Below, piece by piece: positions 1 through 11,499 of a stretch of 64,000 nt of DNA. The first letter of the stretch is position 1; every line of letters starts with the position of its first letter. Position numbers and translations under genes: made by a program. Under the pieces are notes generated by a model. The model saw nothing but the letters and a program-made list of their open reading frames with translations. It was not told where the DNA came from and searched no databases. The DNA is from Euclidia mi (Eukaryota; Arthropoda; Insecta; Lepidoptera; Erebidae): positions 61,771,251 to 61,835,250 of the forward strand of contig OX123188.2 of assembly GCA_944739405.2 (NCBI GenBank). The letters run 5' to 3'.

Positions 1-690
1 AGCTTATAAACATGTCTCATACAGATAAAGCGATATTCCTTGTTCTTAAATCCGTTTCAAACATTTCAAAGGGACTCACACCCAGATTCTTTGACAGCTA
101 TATTTTAGGGGTCTTCTGCTAGAGATAGATATAGTAATTTAGCGAAAAGGCGTCGACTTTAGAATGATCTTATCAACTTAGTTACGTGATGGGATTATAT
201 TTTAATCATAGACAAAAAGAAATCATAGATAGATGTATTTTTTTTATTACTATCCAATGATAACTCGTATACCTATAGAACAAAAACTGCAGAAATAGTA
301 CATGGATTTCTGTTTTGGTACATAAGGCTAACTACTGATACTTTTATGATAAATCTTATATTTGCAATGGTCGGTCTGGAAGTTTTCCAGTCATTTCACC
401 GACCAAACTCACTTTTCGTTACATTTCAGTCCGAACAAAATTTGTATTCTGTCCGCTTTACAGATAACTTGGCACTGTTATATTATATTTGATAGAAGTT
501 CTGCTCGAAACTGTTGTTTATGAATATATTCAGACAACTTGTTTGAGATACGCTCTATTGAGAATTAAATACTAGCTTGTAACAAATGTTTGTGTGAAAC
601 AGGAATTATTGCGGCGTTTTGAAGCAATTCATACTACACTAAGACTGCGCTATGAAAATATTTGTGTAGTGAAATGTTTTATAATAAACT
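1..690. other. AT-rich stretch with no recognised feature
   Basis: No open reading frame of convincing length or composition, no tRNA-like boxes and no terminal inverted repeat could be seen on either strand. Confidence 0.5.
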
Positions 691-880
691 ACAGTATGCC
701 CGCAGATACGCGCGCATATTTCATTTTAATTTAAACGTTTCTGCCAGATAAGCAGAGAATTTCGGGAAATCCTTTCTTAGTGCACCTCTACGGTTACCAA
801 GAAACATATCAAATTTCAGCTTCTTACACCCAAGAGCTGTGGCTGGCTGTATGTTGTCGGTCAGTTAGTGCGATAAAGAC
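691..880 (+). repeat. Dispersed repeat, degenerate copy 1 (RTE-tail-like)
   Basis: Shares its order of motifs with copies at 3658-3874, 61221-61429 and, reversed, 29945-30143: a GCCCGCAGATACGCGCGCAT start, then AATTTCGGGAAATCC, CTACGGTTACCAAG, CAAATTTCAGCTTCTT and a GTCGGTCAGTTAGTG end. The layout resembles the 3' tails of arthropod RTE-type retroposons. This copy is the most diverged of the four. Family placement is inference. Confidence 0.6.
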
Positions 881-1740
881 CCAGATCACGCGGGACACAT
901 AATTTGGTTCTTTAACATACGATTACTAAACTTGCCTAAATTTGCTAGACAGACAGAGTATATGACGTGACACGAAACTGCCAACAACACTTAATGAAAT
1001 GGCGCAGAGATTTCAAAAGTCGCTTCGCCGTGTGTCGTGGACTTGATTCCCACGCAAGAAAACACTTTGTGTGATCCATAAATGGTTGTTCTGAGTCTCG
1101 GAGCTTTTTGTTTCCGTTGATTGATTCCTTTTTTTTTTCTCCCGTGACTCAGGATTTATTCCAAATGAAATTTATAAAAATAGAAGAGATCTGAAAAGAC
1201 ATCCCGAAAATGCCTTTAGCTACTGCTGAAAGTAACGCCAGTATTTAGTTGCCTAAACCTACCATTATAACATATGCTTAGGTAGGTGTTAACATTAGGA
1301 GTATGGATAGAATAAGCATTCCTCAAATATGACATGGTTGGCGGAATGCTTGAAATGGGCGCTTACCCAACTAGTGAAGTCGTGAGTCAAGTGCTAAGCG
1401 GCCGATACTGCGATTTATGTCTGTGTCATTGCATTGAAGTGATTGTTCATCATCACGCAGACGAAATCTATTTTGTAGAAATTGTAATTTTCAAACGTGT
1501 TGTGAAAAATTCTGATTTGTATTAAATATATTTTATACTCTTTTACCAGATTTTATAAAAAAACATATATTTTATTTAGAAATTGTACTTAATTATATAC
1601 CTGTGTTTAACATTTCAATCAGCGTTATTATTTTAATATATGCGAATGATTCATAAAACTTTATGCGTCAGAAAAATATATCTGAAACACGAAGCTATGT
1701 TATACAAAAATATTTCACACCTGTGCTTAAAGGAACAACA
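881..1740. other. No recognised feature
   Basis: The 63-codon frame at 1334-1525 has no recognisable motif and ends in AT-rich DNA. Nothing else was supported here. Confidence 0.45.
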
Positions 1741-1975
1741 TGTTTTTTTTTTATAATATATTATAAAAATACTTCAAGCTAATCCAAAATAAGCAGAACT
1801 TGTGCTAGACAATGGATAAACATACTCATTCAAACTTATATTTTGTAAATACTATTATAAATAGAAACGCCCAGACCAAGACAAACATCCATGTTTATGC
1901 AACTAAATGTTTGACTTGAGCGAGAATCGAACCCGCGACTTTCGGTGCACTCCATTACACACCAGCGGGTCGTCA
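1741..1975 (-). repeat. tRNA-headed SINE, AC-family, minus strand
   Basis: Read on the minus strand, a tRNA-like head with a B box (GGGTTCGATTCTCG, rc at about 1921-1934) is followed by the body motif ATGGATGTTTGTCTTGG with a few changes, TTTATCCATTGTCTAG, and an AT-rich tail near 1741-1770. Related copies lie at 28412-28660 (plus) and 35762-35991 (minus). The head contains Pol III A and B box sequences but this is a SINE, not a tRNA gene. Confidence 0.75.
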
Positions 1976-2334
1976 AATTGACAATAATGATATCGTTATT
2001 AAACTCAGATTATACATGCACATATTCATACCGATTTATATTCTCAGGCGAGATAATACTACATGTGCTAAAAACATTACACACAGCAAATTATATTACA
2101 AATTATTATATTACATCAACCATGCTCGATATATTACGCAATTCATTGATACGACATGTGATATTTTTCATACGAGTAATAAAATATGAAACACGCAGGT
2201 GCTTACTTAACATGGTGCATTTAGATTTTATTGAATCAATTAGCGGCGTACCATTAAACTAAAATGATGAACGTACGCATATTTATATGGCTTGTATCTT
2301 TTTAGTACGCATAAATATCATCTATCTATAAAAA
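1976..2334. other. No recognised feature
   Basis: A 105-codon frame crosses this AT-rich stretch but starts inside the neighbouring SINE and shows no domain. It is treated as chance. Confidence 0.45.
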
Positions 2335-2644
2335 GCAGCGATAGCCGAGTGGAGAGATCGACAGACTGCTACGCGAGGGTCACGGGTTCGAATCCACGGC
2401 ACGCACCAATGACTTTTCGAAGTTAAGTGCGTATTCAATTGTTAATTATTTATCGCTCGCTTATCGGTGAAGGAAAACATCGTGAGAAAACCTGCATATC
2501 TGAGAGTTCTCCATAATGTTCTCGAAAGACATGTGAAGTCTGCCAACCTGCACTTGGCCAGCGTGGTGGACTATTGCCTTACCCTTCTCATAGTGAGAAG
2601 AGGCCCGGGCCCAGCAGTGGACAGTATAATGGGCTGATGATGAT
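2335..2644 (+). repeat. tRNA-headed SINE, GATGATGA-tailed family
   Basis: The head GCAGCGATAGCCGAGTGG carries an A-box-like sequence, and GGGTTCGAATCC (about 2391-2402) is a clean B box. The body ends with CTTCTCATAGTGAGAAGAGG and a GGGCTGATGATGAT tail. Two minus-strand copies lie at 44782-45095 and 45578-45954, and a short tail fragment at 30415-30480. This organisation is typical of lepidopteran SINEs whose tail is a GATGAT-type simple repeat. Confidence 0.88.
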
Positions 2645-3657
2645 AAATATCACCTGTAGCATTTATAATAATTGAACGCGAGAAAGCGGACCTCGGGACT
2701 AATTTCTTCAAGGGATTCGGTATAACGGTGGGACGCGAGAAACGAACGGCAAAGAATGAGGATACGTTTCAAAATCGATGGTCTCAGGTTCGAATACACA
2801 ACATTTCCGAAGTAATGTGTGATAAAAGTGTACATTTTTGCTTTAACTCGATAGCACATAACTACGACTATCAGGAAGATTGGAAGATTGAACAGGTGTC
2901 CTCCAAAGATCCGGTGTTAATCCTACATATAATACAGCATATGAGTATCAGCAGCAGCTCAAAAGATACTATACTACCAAATCTGGTTGGATAATAAAGG
3001 ATAAAATTGACAGCGATAAGACTACACGCTAGTTACATAATTATACTCTATATTTTTTTATTAATAATTACTGATTTTCATACTTTCACACTTCTTCTTC
3101 ATCAAACGCCCATCATAGGTATAATTACAAAATAAAAATTGATTTGTCTTGAAATAAAATGTCAATTTACAGTTTATTCACACACTAAATTAAGCAAAAA
3201 CTGACAAGCACTCAACAAAATACAAGTTTCAAACACTTTCTCTCAAAAACAGTGAATTTACTCAGCTGTTTAATCCTCAATTTATTACCTGAGAGAGCTA
3301 CACGATGCAAATGAAATCGGATTCACGTGCCAGCGTGTAGTATTCCACAGATTAAGATTACATTCTAATTCTGTTCGAAGATGTTTGCGTAGGTTGTACT
3401 TCAAATTGGTATTTCTCGAAGGGGATACTTATTATTTAGCTGGGTCAATGGAGTTCGATTTCAATTACAATTTCAACGTCATTATGACGGGGTAAGCAAA
3501 TATTAATACCATTTTACAACCGGTGTTTCATGCCAGTGTTTATTTAAGTAGTTCATAACATGCATTTCAACAGTATGATGACCTTTTGAATGCATGCTAT
3601 GAACCATTTAACTCTTAATACTGCAGTACTTATATTTGCAATAACTTTTATTATAAA
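2645..3657. other. No recognised feature
   Basis: Opposed small frames at 2650-2994 overlap and lack motifs. The remainder is AT-rich DNA in which I see nothing. Confidence 0.45.
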
Positions 3658-3874
3658 ACTAGAGGACGCCAGCAGCTACGCCTGCATTTTTTTATTTTTA
3701 CCCTTTTTGCCCGATCCCGTGGGAATTTCAAGAAATCCCTTCTTAATGCACCCCTACGGTCCCCAAGGAACATACATGTCAAATTTCAGCTTCCTGCGCC
3801 CAATAGTTTCGGCTGTAGCGTGTCTGTCAGTCAGTCAGTAACGCAAGGATTTTATATATTAAGATATTTTATGA
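3658..3874 (+). repeat. Dispersed repeat, copy 2 (RTE-tail-like)
   Basis: Begins ACTAGAGGACGCCAGCAGC, contains GATCCCGTGGGAATTTC and CTACGGTCCCCAAGGAAC, and ends with TCTGTCAGTCAGTCAGTAAC and TTTTATATATTAAGAT. The copy at 61221-61429 is nearly identical; 29945-30143 is reversed. Any reading frame across it is a by-product of the repeat. Confidence 0.85.
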
Positions 3875-3989
3875 GTGTTGTGCGAGTCGACGAAATACCC
3901 ATGGTTATGTTTCAACATTTAAACTATTTATGCAGTGCTGCAGATATTAAAGGTTTACAAAATAAAACATACGAAAGGAGTGTATCTTG

Positions 3990-4204
3990 CGAGAATGAAT
4001 GGAAATGTTGGAAGGGGACGCCCTAGGCGGACGTACGCCGACCAAATAGGTGACGTACTGAAAAAGGGCCAAATTAAAAGTACCCATAACCGACGCGCAT
4101 GCTTGATGAGGTTAATGAATGTCGAGGAAACGAAAGAGGTATGTTTGAACCGAAGCATGTGGCGTTCCATAGTCTCTGCCTACCCTAATTGGAGACAGGC
4201 ATGA
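3990..4204 (+). pseudogene. 3' end of an RTE-like LINE (reverse transcriptase C-terminus)
   Basis: The frame reads GNVGRGRPRRTYADQIGDV and then a STHNRRAC segment, ending in WRSIVSAYPNWRQA and a stop. It matches, residue for residue in many places, the C-terminus of the longer LINE copy at 36633-37475 (GRRGRPRRTFSDQIEDI, STLNR, WRSVVSAYP in another frame). Only the last 70 or so codons survive. The upstream part of the frame is not LINE sequence. Non-LTR retrotransposon origin is secure; the clade is not. Confidence 0.75.
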
Positions 4205-4489
4205 CGATATAGATAGACAAAATAGGTCTAGATCTATTCCCATTAAGAAGCCAAATTAAAGGTTCAAACAATGTTATATAATGATTATGCTAGAAATTAC
4301 CAGATATGAGAAAAAATAGGCATACCATTATTTAATTAACTTTTTAACCCAAAGTTATCAAAAAGTCTTACGGTTACTCATAAAAGAAAATGTTATATTT
4401 AGGCTAGTAGGGACCTAGTGGGCATTACAAGCGTGGAGAGTATGTTGCTACATACCACAGATTGATAAGACATATAAATAACCCAATAG

Positions 4490-4723
4490 CATAGTAAAAA
4501 AAGAATAGTAGGTTAGCTAAGGCCAATCGGCGAGTTAATTGTCTACTTTTGCATCCTCAGACGCGCGGCGCATCCAGTACTGAGGCCGCGCCGGGCCGCG
4601 CTCGTCTATGAGATTGTGTGCGTGAAAAGTGCGTGCGTACACGGCGCCGGCGACTCACGCGTACATTCAAACCGGCTGCGGCCGATTTGTATGAAGCTAT
4701 CCCACTATTCTTTTTGTACTATG
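4490..4723. mobile_element. MITE with 28-bp TIRs and GC-rich core
   Basis: The left end CATAGTAAAAAAAGAATAG and the reverse complement of the right end CATAGTACAAAAAGAATAG form imperfect terminal inverted repeats extending to about 28 bp. The direct repeat CCAATAG flanks it exactly (4483-4489 and 4724-4730) and is the likely target-site duplication. The interior (about 4555-4680) is far more GC-rich than its surroundings and codes for nothing recognisable. A 7-8 bp duplication would suit a hAT-like origin, which is inference. Confidence 0.85.
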
Positions 4724-4730
4724 CCAATAG

Positions 4731-5442
4731 TCATTAAGACTGACAAAATTATATAAATCTCACCTGTCTCTATGTATATCGCGTCTATGAATACATAGAC
4801 GCGATTCTATACAAAACATTGATCGTATTGAAGTTTCGGTCGCGTCGAAAGTTATAGCATTTACGACTAGTACAGAAGTTTTGATATCTATTGCTTGTAA
4901 TTATCGAAAATCTGATATATGTATATATTAGTGTATCTTAGTTCATTTCACAGTCGCATAAATAAGGCATATAATCCCGGCGTGCCGCGGCTTCGTGCAA
5001 TCCTAGATCGTAAATCAGAACTATTGTTAGGCAATAACTGCGAGGAATCGAACACAAGGGATGTTAGATTAAGGTTTACCTTGGTTAATATACGATTATT
5101 GAGGAGCTTGCTTGTTCTCAAATGTGTATATTTGTAAGTAAAGTTGGTACCCAAGCTCATAGCTCATTACCCTTTTATATGAGTCGCCACCTTGCGGCTT
5201 GATCAACACAGGAAAACATCGAAGCATTGAACCAACTTTAGATGACTCTATTGACTTGTGGAGGAAAGTCAAATCGTCGGTGATAGTCCAATACTGCGTA
5301 ACTAACATTATTCAAAACCGCGTAGGTATGTACAAAAAAAGCAAAAATGAGATTTCGCAACTGTAGGTTACTGATTGTGATTGGCGTCGCCCTGTGTGAC
5401 AATTTTTTGAATCGTCCAAAAGGAAGAGGAGTATATCGAAAA
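4731..5442. other. No recognised feature
   Basis: Small overlapping frames on both strands at 4919-5308 show no motif. No repeat structure was recognised. Confidence 0.4.
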
Positions 5443-5445
5443 TAA

Positions 5446-5688
5446 GGGTTGAGCTACACCTATCAGCACCGCATCCCACTTTCCTATGTTTCTATCCTTT
5501 TCTGTCACTTAGGACCGTCATTTACTAAAGCAAGAAAGAGAGAGGGAACGCGTCAGCACGCCGCGGAATCGAAAAGGCGATCGGATTCCCTCTCTCTTTC
5601 TCGCTCTAGTAAATGACGCTCCTAAGTGACTGAAAATGATAGAAGCATAGGAAAGTGCGATGCGGTGCTGATAGGTGTAGCTCAACCC
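5446..5688. mobile_element. Foldback MITE, Harbinger-like (TAA duplication)
   Basis: About 85 bp at each end are near-perfect inverted copies, starting GGGTTGAGCTACACCTATC on the left and ending with its complement on the right, so almost the whole 243 bp can fold into one hairpin. TAA flanks both ends (5443-5445, 5689-5691). A 3-bp TWA duplication with GC-starting TIRs is characteristic of PIF/Harbinger-type elements. The loop contains an AGAGAGAGGG tract and no ORF. Confidence 0.85.
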
Positions 5689-5691
5689 TAA

Positions 5692-6186
5692 CAATACCGC
5701 GGATCGTTCGACGAACAAGTTACGACACGAAAGCCGCGTATCCGCGCCAATTTGTATTAGTGAGTGCAGTGTTTATGTGACGCTCCTGGTAAAAATTGTT
5801 TTTATGTATAATTATTGGCTTATTTTGAATGTAAGTATGTCACACCTATTCTATGTTTCATTATTAACAAAATTGAATGCTTTTTAATTATCAAATTGTG
5901 TAATTTCGTGTATAATAGCTCTTCTAATTTTCTTGTTGTTCTTACGCGGTTTTGATAAAATCCTTTTTGTTTTGTTTCGTCCTGCCGCGGATTTATTATA
6001 CTTAATTTGTTTTATTTTTGTGTTATCATAATAATAAAATAATAATTACAATTATAATACATTCTACATTAAGATCCCCATGTATGGGGGTGTTTTACGA
6101 CGTGCTTACCATGATGGTTTTTTGAAACTTAGTGAAACATAAGTTTATTTTCTTTGTAGTGATAGCAGTAAAATCTAATATTTGCA
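5692..6186. other. AT-rich flank of the following relic
   Basis: No ORF or repeat pair recognised. It may hold the 5' part of the element that encodes the 6187-7125 relic. Confidence 0.35.
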
Positions 6187-7125
6187 ATGATTGAAGATGA
6201 AAACGGAACACTAGATGGTTGTACGGATTATTTAGAGGGAGCTGATATTAATGAGGACATTACAACATTACAAAAACTTCAACAGCGGCGACAGGAACTA
6301 CTTAAGAAGAAAAAACTTATTTTAGAACCGCAGAGATATAATTCAATTGAAATAATTGTCCAATCAGCATGTCCCGCACCTGGTGATACTGTAAGTACAG
6401 CTGATTTCAATACTGTAGAAAATGAAAGCCACAATCTGAATGCAACTGCAATGGATAATCCCACTGTCAGCGCTACACCTACAATAGATCTAAATATCGA
6501 CATTGCTCAGCTCAATGAAAGTTTAGATTTTTGATCCTTCGACTATGTGGCAGACCCATTTTTTGTTACCCTTTCGGATATCACCAATGTGCAGCCCTTA
6601 GATAGCCTTGATGTTGATTGGTTTCCCGAGAGGAATATTGAGCCAGAAGTGGCAGGTGCGTCCAGAATCAGAAAACGTAAAGCTGACCGTCAGAATTGGA
6701 CAAAAAATAAATACCTAAGAAACAGGATGTTAGGAAAAGAATACATGGGTTATAAAAAAATATATACGAAGTACATCCAAAATGCTCCAAAACCTAAAAG
6801 GATTTTAGGTCCTAAAGCGCAAATCAGTGAAGCAGATAGACAGGAAATATTTGAAACTTTTTGGTCTAGATCATGGAAGGAGAAGAAAGTATTTGTATGT
6901 TCTATGACGGACATAATGACCACTCAGAGGAAGATAGCGGAAAATATATCTCGCCGTCTTCATAGTAAGAAGTATCACCTGCAGGTAAATGGCATAAAAA
7001 AAAGTTTGTCTCAAAACATTTCTCTCTACACTTGGATTCAAGGCATGGACTGTCCGTTATTGGCTAGGAGACAGAAATCAAACACGGCTTTATATCGAAA
7101 CTTAAAATGTTTTACTTACCACTGA
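6187..7125 (+). pseudogene. Relic of a multicopy insect mobile-element protein, one in-frame TGA
   Basis: Two stretches (codons 6187-6531 and 6535-7122) are in the same frame and separated only by one TGA at 6532-6534, giving about 312 codons in total. The N-terminal third is acidic and contains a short basic helix (QQRRQELLKKKK). The second part has a basic block, RKRKADRQNWTKNKYLRN, then LGKEYMGYKK and ISEADRQEIFETFWSRSW. This W-N-K-R-G-Y then EADRQEIFxxFW pattern is one I associate with a large group of uncharacterised insect proteins linked to DNA transposons. The expected cysteine-rich segment between the two blocks is absent and the catalytic part is missing. A later fragment near 7280-7405 (QLKSVIPRDCHAFYDNLP) looks like the C-terminus of the same protein, so the core was probably deleted. 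No cellular function is proposed. Confidence 0.55.
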
Positions 7126-8661
7126 GACTAAAAGATATTCTGTATAAAGTTACCTGAATAATTTACCTAAGTTACCTTCACACTACTGTCGTCAATCTAG
7201 CACAAAACAATATCTAGAACCTATCATTCAATCGAAATCGAAGGCCTAAAAATATTTCTTCACCTTTGTTCAGCATTCCTCCACTTTATTCATCGAAGCT
7301 ACCTATTCAGGAAACAAAGTATGAACACTTGCAACAACTGAAAAGTGTCATACCTCGTGATTGTCATGCATTTTATGATAATTTACCATTTAAAAAGAAA
7401 TAGTCCTTTTAGCAATGTTTGTTTTTTGGAAAGTATTGTGACTTTTTTTTTAATATATCTCATTAGTCTTAGTTTTGTTAGCTACAAAGATAAATTAATA
7501 GAGAAGAGAAGATTTCACAGACTGTTTTATGATTATTTTAGCTATAAGAGATAATTTAGAGACTGTTTGATTTGTTCCTAAATGATAATGGCATCAGCTC
7601 CTTCTTAGTTGCTAAAAACGTTTTATTTTGTAATTATATATTTTATTTGATGTTTCAAGATGGTCCTGCATATTTTTTTTTATTTGCAGTTTATAGAAGC
7701 AATAATGTCGACTCTTTATTACTTTTGATAATTTTTCATACTTGATGTTGGGAGATATATTTTATTTTTCATAACCATATCATATTTATGATTAAACTTA
7801 ATCATTTAAATACATAATATAATTAAATAAATTATTATTGATTGAGGTTATGGTGTTATTTTTTCAATTAAAATTTCGCGTAAGTACTGTCTATGATCCA
7901 AAATCATTTGAAACTATACAGCGTAAGTGACTTAGTGAATAAACTGTCAGGAATATTGACTTTAGAAATAGTACATAAGATTAAGTAAAACGGAACGGTC
8001 CTACACTCAAGTTCATTCAAAGATCGAGCTATTAGTTTTTTAGAAATTTAGTTTTTGGGCGCTCCTGTAAAATCAGCTAAAGTGTACATACGCGGTATTT
8101 AACAATGTTAGTTACGCGGAATTGGACTATCAACGACGAAATGTACCATTGTAACTCATTGACTCGGCTTATATGTCTTTACTAACATATAGAGATATAT
8201 TTTCTTTGTGATACTCTTCCGTAATCGGCATCACAGTCGTATTTATATTGGAGATTTAAGCAGATTTATGTTGCACTTACATTTCGAATATACGAATATT
8301 TCGAAAGTAACCCGGGCGTATTATTATTTCAATGTGTATCAAATAAAATTTTCATCTCTAGGTAATAATGTTTTCTGTATAAGGATAGAACTGCACTAAA
8401 TAACGAAACCATTTTACTTAAGCTTGTGATTTTAGTATAATTATTTGTAAACCTGACTGTATATAAAAGTGAAAAAGTGATATCAAACCTGTTTGATCTT
8501 AGAATAAATATTTTAGTATTCATTTTACGTAGCGTAAATAGTTAATCACGTAACATACGATCGGGGTGTAACTTGTAAGCCCTAAAAGCTCTCAATCTCG
8601 TCCTTTCTAAGTTTAAGTATACCCTTTGAATTAATTTTTGTACCCGTTGTCCCTTTTACAG
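7126..8661. other. Probable C-terminal remnant, then AT-rich DNA
   Basis: About 7280-7405 (+) can be translated as a continuation of the preceding relic (KYEHLQQLKSV, IPRDCHAFYDNLPFKKK). From 7410 to 8661 I see only AT-rich sequence and chance frames. Confidence 0.4.
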
Positions 8662-8965
8662 AATAGGCTAGTTTCCAAAAAAATTTTATAAGTCCATCCT
8701 TTAGATTATTCAAAAATAAGCGATACGTATTTTATTTGTAAATTAAACCAAAAATGACCAAGGTATAGCCATCAAAGTTACGTATAACGTTACGCCGTGC
8801 TGCATTTTTTCGCACTAGATGACGTCACACGTAAATTTAATGGGCTATATCTTTGTTATTTTTTTATTAATTGAAAAAAGAAAAAATACGTGTCCAATAT
8901 TTTTTATATTCTAAAATACGGACTAAATAAAATGTAATTATTTTGACCCTGGAAGCTACCCTATT
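8662..8965. mobile_element. MITE with about 16-bp TIRs
   Basis: AATAGGCTAGTTTCCA at the left end and, as reverse complement of the right end, AATAGGGTAGCTTCCA. The interior is AT-rich with TGACGTCACACG near 8819. No ORF; no clear target-site duplication could be assigned, so the exact ends are uncertain. Confidence 0.65.
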
Positions 8966-9911
8966 ACATATAAAGTACAGTCTGTAGAAAAATCTTCTAA
9001 GCGATCTTACTTCACGTCGACTTTGGAGTATTAACCGTATTTCGCATTGAAGAGAGTATTTATATGTTAATACGTTATATTCGAATCCTTTTGTGATATT
9101 CAGTGATGACAGTAAGTATAACGACGAATGAATACGTTTAGGTACGCTAGAGTTTTTTTGGTAATGACGAGAGATGTATTATTGTACGAGGAAAGTAGTT
9201 TTATAATTCTATACTAGCTGGTCTAGTTTTGGTGTTTGCTTTGCGTTACGTCTATGTTAAAAGAGAGAATTAATTCCCGAGAGATTTTATTCGCAAACGA
9301 GATAAAATTATACATGATTTTTAAATTCGAACCTTGATGCTCTCAATTTCCGTTATTTAATATTTATATGATTACGTGACACGGAATACACAAAATCATA
9401 GGAACCAAATGAATATTTCGCGCAAAATATTGCACTTCACGCCATTGTAATAGCAAATTAGTAACTTAAGAGACTGTGCTATTTTTGAATCCAAATAAAT
9501 AATTATAGCAATTATTATAAAAATATTCACTATTGAGCAAATTAAGAGAAGAACGTTACATTTAACTTTTATACGTGATTAATGTACGTGACTGCAAATT
9601 CAGAAATCAATCGCAACACATCCCAACTCGAACAAGAAGTTATCAATCAATAAAACCAGTCGAACTTCGGTAGCCTAAAAACTTTTGAGCGAAAATTTTC
9701 TTTTTTGCACGCCACTGAAACGATAACCATTATCGATGCTATTTGACAAAGTTGGTAATATGATCAACCAACAATATTGGCTTGCACTAGGTAACAAACG
9801 AGTTTCTTTTGTTCCCAATGATGGTCTTCACAGTTGACCAGTTTAACTTTATATTTAGAAGTGACACGGTTCGGTTACAAGCAACTAATATTCCATGTAC
9901 AATCATCACTA
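8966..9911. other. No recognised feature
   Basis: AT-rich sequence on both strands with no convincing frame, inverted repeat or SINE box. Confidence 0.45.
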
Positions 9912-10174
9912 TCAATACATAGTATAAAACAAAGTCTGTCTTCTATCTGTCTGTCCCTATGTATGCTTAAATCTTTAAAACTACGCAACGGATTTTGAAT
10001 CGGTTTTTCTTCAATAGATAGAGTGATTCAAGAGGAAGTTGTATATGTATAATACATGCATGATATAGTAGAGAAACACTGATAATTTAAGAGGTTTCTA
10101 ATGTGATGTCGTAAATAAACACATTTGTTTGCGCTTACATTGCAAACCCGTGCGAAGCCGGGGTGGGTCGCTAG
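9912..10174 (+). mobile_element. Short non-autonomous Helitron
   Basis: The 5' part TAGTATAAAACAAAGTC followed by CTGTCTGTCCCTATGTATGC, CTACGCAACGGATTTTGA and GATAGAGTGATTCAAGAGG is the body of a very common lepidopteran non-autonomous Helitron. The 3' end has the GC-rich GTGCGAAGCCGGGG segment followed by CTAG (10171-10174) and a T, as expected for Helitron 3' termini. No Rep/helicase coding sequence is present. Confidence 0.85.
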
Positions 10175-10783
10175 TTTTGGATATATCACTACTGTACTGT
10201 ATGCTACTGCGATTTATTGCTAATATTGCCCTTGTACGTCCATTTGGAATTCCTAACTAATGCAGGTTAACGGCATTTCCATAGCGTTGATTTCACAATG
10301 GGGTGATAATGGCCATTAACTCACATTTCTTATTAGCTGCGTACCGTACAGAAATGCTGCCGGATAATTGAGTAGCGCGTAAATTTAAACACAATTGGGC
10401 TAACTATTCTCCATGGTCCATTTTCAGAGCAACAAATGTACGGAATACATTTCCACGTGGTGCGAGGCTTGCATAAATAAACCATACAGAGTACAATACT
10501 GTTGACAAGTGTGAGTAAGCAATACGCACGCCAAAGGTACATTGCCGATGCATTCGTAAGTTTCAGTTGCGAATGCAGTCGCAATACCCACGGATTAATG
10601 CTGTTATTATGGGATTAATGTCGTTTTTCATTGATACGGAACAATTCTAAACTCTTCAGGATTCGTTTGATAGACGACTGTACTTAATCCTGATCTGTGT
10701 TCCGTTGTGTGCTATTTATCTGTTCCGGTTTCGTTGACGCTTATTTAGCTGTTCTGTTTGTCTTATACTTCGTACTACACGTT
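10175..10783. other. No recognised feature
   Basis: One 83-codon minus-strand frame (10333-10584) lacks any motif. Nothing else seen. Confidence 0.45.
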
Positions 10784-10960
10784 CTTCTTCTTCTTCTTTT
10801 GGTGCCTCTTCATTCCTGAAGGTTGGCCGTCAGCTTTTTGTACTCCTCCCTGTTCATAGCCAACCGGAACAGCTGCTCTACGGAGGCAATGCCGGTCCAC
10901 TCCCGAATGTTTCGCAGCCACGACTTCCTTCTGCGTCCAGCGCGTCTCCTTCTACACACT
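10784..10960 (-). pseudogene. 3' end of a non-LTR retrotransposon with AAG tail
   Basis: On the minus strand the sequence reads RRRAGRRKSWLRNIREWTG, then VEQLFRLAMNREEYKKLTAN, LQE and a stop (TGA, rc of 10810-10812), followed by an (AAG)n simple-repeat tail at 10784-10800. A basic block, W-L-xx-I-R-E-W-x-G and a final I/LTANL before the stop are characteristic of the extreme C-terminus of endonuclease/reverse-transcriptase LINE proteins. Only about 50 codons remain, consistent with severe 5' truncation. The family differs from the RTE-like LINE at 36633. Confidence 0.75.
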
Positions 10961-11499
10961 ACACGTTACGATTTTTTATTGGTATATAAGACTAAGAGAT
11001 ACGGTATTATTCCAATATTGCAATGGCCTTAACAACAGCAACCACGAACATACTTACAAGTTCTTTGTATGTAGCATACATTTGTGGAGATAATTGTTTG
11101 TGAAGAAATAAGATCATTCAGTCTAGACTTGGCTGAAATGGAAAGAACATTCACAATAGTATACACATTTCTGTACTGAGCACTAATATATCTCATCAGT
11201 CACGATGTAATACGGTCAGATTACCAAGTTAAAAATTAAAGCGGAGAACAAAATGTTAGTTTCAGAGTATTACGCGCAAATATTAACTTTTAGATTAATT
11301 TCATCGCTACGATTATTATGGCTTCCAATAGGTATAATAATTCACTTCAGAGCAGTTTGGCAAGATTTCATTCACAGAAACTATAAATAGTAGGAGCAAT
11401 ATTAAATACACAATCTAAATCGTTTGGATCTTGAAGAACTTTCAAAACACGTGTACCTACGATAATTTAAAACTTGATAGCATTTCAATCGTTTATATT
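10961..11499. other. No recognised feature
   Basis: AT-rich stretch without a supported frame or repeat. Confidence 0.45.

Noticed and set aside
1945..2262. 105-codon frame
   Set aside because: It starts inside a SINE and continues in AT-rich DNA with no motif.
2335..2410. Possible tRNA gene with clean A and B boxes
   Set aside because: The acceptor arms do not pair properly and the sequence continues into a SINE body and tail. The same applies to the heads at 11713-11788, 28412 and 49859.
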